From an uncultured beta proteobacterium (GTDB lineage: Bacteria; Pseudomonadota; Gammaproteobacteria; Burkholderiales; Rhodocyclaceae), in assembly GCA_903910495.1 (NCBI GenBank), contig CAIVZW010000447.1:1-9657 (forward strand): a stretch of 9,657 nucleotides of DNA, in the 5' to 3' direction. A model generated the notes under the pieces. It made no database searches. It saw only the letters and a list, made by a program, of their open reading frames with translations, and had not been told where the DNA came from. The position numbers and the translations under genes are program-made. This document shows, piece after piece, positions 8,332 through 9,657 of the stretch. Each line of letters opens with the position of its first letter. The stretch's first letter is position 1.

Positions 8332-8343
8332 GCACTGCAGTGC
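8332..8343. repeat. Perfect 12-bp palindrome in the HDOD gene leader
   Basis: GCACTGCAGTGC is its own reverse complement and lies 33 bp upstream of the HDOD TTG start. It does not extend further: the flanking A and C are not complementary. It could be an operator for a dimeric regulator, or chance; no second copy was noticed in the window. Confidence 0.4.
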
Positions 8344-8359
8344 CTGAGCCTCAATCTGC

Positions 8360-8365
8360 ATTGTA
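8360..8365 (-). promoter_or_regulatory. Candidate -10 box for the HDOD gene
   Basis: On the - strand this reads TACAAT, one mismatch from TATAAT, and would place transcription start near 8353 with a leader of about 55 nt containing the palindrome. No good -35 hexamer is seen 16-18 bp upstream, so the call is weak; it could need an activator or be fortuitous. Confidence 0.22.
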
Positions 8366-8447
8366 GGGCAAAGATGGACTGAAATCTCGACGAAGGTTTG
8401 CGGCAATAGGGGGGTACGGTAGGCTTCGTCATCTGGTCGTTTTCGGG

Positions 8448-8591
8448 TTGCATGCATCCGGTAGCGATATACGTGCCAGTTATCTGCCGTTGATCCCGAA
8501 GATCTACGACTGGGCAACCACCAAAGCCGTGGATCGCATGGGTACCATGAGCCGCGAAATTTCAGCGGCGCTGGCTGCTTATAAGGTGTAA
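8448..8591 (+). pseudogene. Orphan 3' coding end of an unidentified gene
   Basis: A + strand reading frame ending at TAA 8589-8591 looks protein-like over its last ~45 codons, from about 8460. It reads SDIRASYLPLIPKIYDW, then ATTKAVDRMGTMSREISAAL and AAYKV, with regular GC3-rich codons like the neighbouring genes. In frame, the sequence is open back to 8367 (a TAG lies just before), but residues before ~8457 are Arg/Gly-rich and do not look like the same protein. No in-frame ATG precedes the conserved-looking part; only a TTG at 8448 with a poor Shine-Dalgarno is available. The simplest reading is the C-terminal remnant of a larger gene whose 5' part was deleted, with the HDOD gene now divergent from it. 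A genuine small protein of about 47 aa is the alternative. I do not recognise the family. Confidence 0.45.
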
Positions 8592-8619
8592 TCGACGAAT
8601 AGAAGCTTGGACGGAGTTG

Positions 8620-9657
8620 TCAATCGAGCGGCAGGCGTCGCCCCTCCCTGAGCATGAGCTCAAATTCTTCGGCGGTAACCGGCGGACTGAACAGATAGCC
8701 TTGCAACTGGTCGCATTCCAAGCGCCGCAGAAAAGCCATTTGCTCCAGGGTTTCAACGCCTTCGGCGACGATTTCCTGGCGCAGTTGTTTGCCCATGGTG
8801 ACGATGGCCTGGGCGATGGCACAATCGTTTTCATCCTCCGGAACGCCGATGACGAAGGCACGGTCGATCTTCAGCGTGGTGATCGGAAACTTCTTGAGGT
8901 AGGCGAGGCTGGAATAACCCGTACCAAAATCGTCCAGGGCCAGGGTAAAACCAAAGGCTGCCAGATCGTTCATGATCGGAATGACGATTTCCGGGCCACG
9001 GAGGAGCAGACTCTCGGTGATCTCCAGCTTGAGCAATTCGCAAGGTACGCCATGACGTTCGATCAAGGCTTGCATACGCCCCGGTAGCTGGTTGTCAAAC
9101 TGTCGTGCCGAGATGTTGACGGCAATCGGGATCGGTTCGAGTCCGGCCTCCAGCCAGCTTTTTATCTGGCGGCAAGCTTCTTCGAGTACCCAGTTGCCCA
9201 GCTCGAGAATCAGGCCGGTTTCTTCAGCGAGGGGTACAAATTTCCCCGGCAGGATCAAGCCGCGTTCGGGATGATCCCAGCGGATGAGGGCCTCGGCACC
9301 GACGATTCGTCCGTTGCGCAGGCTGACTTTGGGCTGGTAGTGCAACAATAGATCTTGACCGGTCAGTGCCTGGCGTAATTCGCCTTCAAGTTGCCACTGT
9401 TCTTTGGCACGAATGTTCATTTCGGGGCTGTAGAACAGATAGCCGGCTTCGAAATTTACTTGCACGCGTTTCATCGCAATATCGGCAAAACGCAGCAACG
9501 CCGCTGTATTGAGCCCGTCTTCAGGGTAAATTGCGATGCCGATGCAGGCTTCGATGTGCAGGGCGTGCGATTCGATCACGAAGGGTGTTGCAAGCGAGGC
9601 CAGCAGCTTTTCTGCCACGAGACCGCTGTGTTCGCGTTTTTGTATGCTGACCAGTGC
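8620..9657 (-). CDS. GGDEF-EAL protein, probable c-di-GMP phosphodiesterase (N-terminus outside window)
   Basis: 345 residues are visible and the frame is open to the window edge, so the gene begins beyond it. Visible residues 1 to about 80 are the C-terminal end of a GGDEF domain (ACIGIAIYPEDG, LLRFADIAMK, FYSPEMN); the GGDEF signature itself is not in the window. From about residue 90 an EAL domain follows. The catalytic set is complete: EAL in GAEALIRW (E122), NISARQF (N181), LEITES (E212), DDFGTGYSS (D242/D243), LKID (K263), AEGVET and DQLQGYLF. It should therefore hydrolyse c-di-GMP to pGpG. The end of the GGDEF part is shortened: MKRVQVNFEAGYLFY replaces the usual MYRAKE-G-N-Y-FY pattern, so cyclase activity is doubtful. 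The stop converges on the orphan coding end with a 28-bp gap. The sensory N-terminal domains cannot be judged. Confidence 0.94.
   Translation of the reverse strand, partial: ALVSIQKREHSGLVAEKLLASLATPFVIESHALHIEACIGIAIYPEDGLNTAALLRFADIAMKRVQVNFEAGYLFYSPEMNIRAKEQWQLEGELRQALTGQDLLLHYQPKVSLRNGRIVGAEALIRWDHPERGLILPGKFVPLAEETGLILELGNWVLEEACRQIKSWLEAGLEPIPIAVNISARQFDNQLPGRMQALIERHGVPCELLKLEITESLLLRGPEIVIPIMNDLAAFGFTLALDDFGTGYSSLAYLKKFPITTLKIDRAFVIGVPEDENDCAIAQAIVTMGKQLRQEIVAEGVETLEQMAFLRRLECDQLQGYLFSPPVTAEEFELMLREGRRLPLD

Larger units (their letters stand above)
8299..8619. other. 321-bp region without an intact gene
   Basis: Between the HDOD start and the end of the EAL gene lie the HDOD leader (ribosome site, palindrome, weak -10), an unassigned stretch of about 80 bp (8367-8447), the orphan coding end up to 8591, and 28 bp separating it from the convergent EAL stop. 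No tRNA, hairpin with T-tract, terminal inverted repeats or target-site duplication that would explain a deletion was seen. Confidence 0.6.

Noticed and set aside
8325..8350. Sigma-54 type promoter (GG-N10-GC) for the HDOD gene
   Set aside because: The - strand has GGCAC, but the -12 element at the required spacing is CT rather than GC.
8617..9087. 156-codon + strand open frame opposite the EAL gene
   Set aside because: The - strand reading has every EAL catalytic motif; the + frame is its shadow.
1..9657. CRISPR array, tRNA/rRNA genes or insertion sequence
   Set aside because: No regularly spaced repeats, no cloverleaf-like sequence, and no transposase or terminal inverted repeats were seen.

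Overview
The window is dominated by a complete-looking isc operon (housekeeping Fe-S cluster assembly) on the + strand, followed by two signalling-type genes on the - strand. Gene order, protein sequences and moderate-to-high GC suggest a betaproteobacterium, plausibly of the Rhodocyclales (Dechloromonas/Azonexus-like). That placement is inferred from remembered gene order and protein similarity, not from a search.

Region 1 (1-6815, + strand) holds iscR (first ~11 codons cut off by the window edge), an additional NifS/IscS-like cysteine desulfurase, iscS, iscU, iscA, hscB, hscA, fdx and iscX. Spacing is tight throughout (5 bp, 22 bp, 24 bp, 35 bp, 44 bp, a 4-bp overlap and 11 bp). The exception is a 171-bp gap between iscA and hscB, which carries short inverted and direct repeats. 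IscS removes sulfur from cysteine and passes it to the scaffold IscU. The ferredoxin supplies electrons, and HscB and HscA release the finished cluster from IscU to acceptors. IscA is an A-type carrier, IscX modulates IscS, and IscR senses cluster status and represses the operon. Cluster ligands and catalytic residues are intact in every protein. The departure from the E. coli arrangement is the second desulfurase between iscR and iscS, which lacks the C-terminal tail that IscS uses to dock IscU.

Region 2 (6844-8298, - strand) encodes a 484-residue HDOD protein with a probable C-terminal GAF domain. It converges on iscX with a 28-bp gap and probably starts at TTG.

Region 3 (8299-8619) has no intact gene. 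It holds the HDOD gene's leader, with a perfect 12-bp palindrome, and an orphan 3' coding end on the + strand that stops at 8591 and appears to be a gene remnant.

Region 4 (8620-9657, - strand) is the C-terminal part of a GGDEF-EAL protein with all the usual c-di-GMP phosphodiesterase residues; its N-terminus lies outside the window.

I found no tRNA, rRNA, CRISPR array, insertion sequence or clear rho-independent terminator. Nothing here looks like a wholly new system. The points most worth a second look are the tandem desulfurase, the structured iscA-hscB gap and the orphan gene end.
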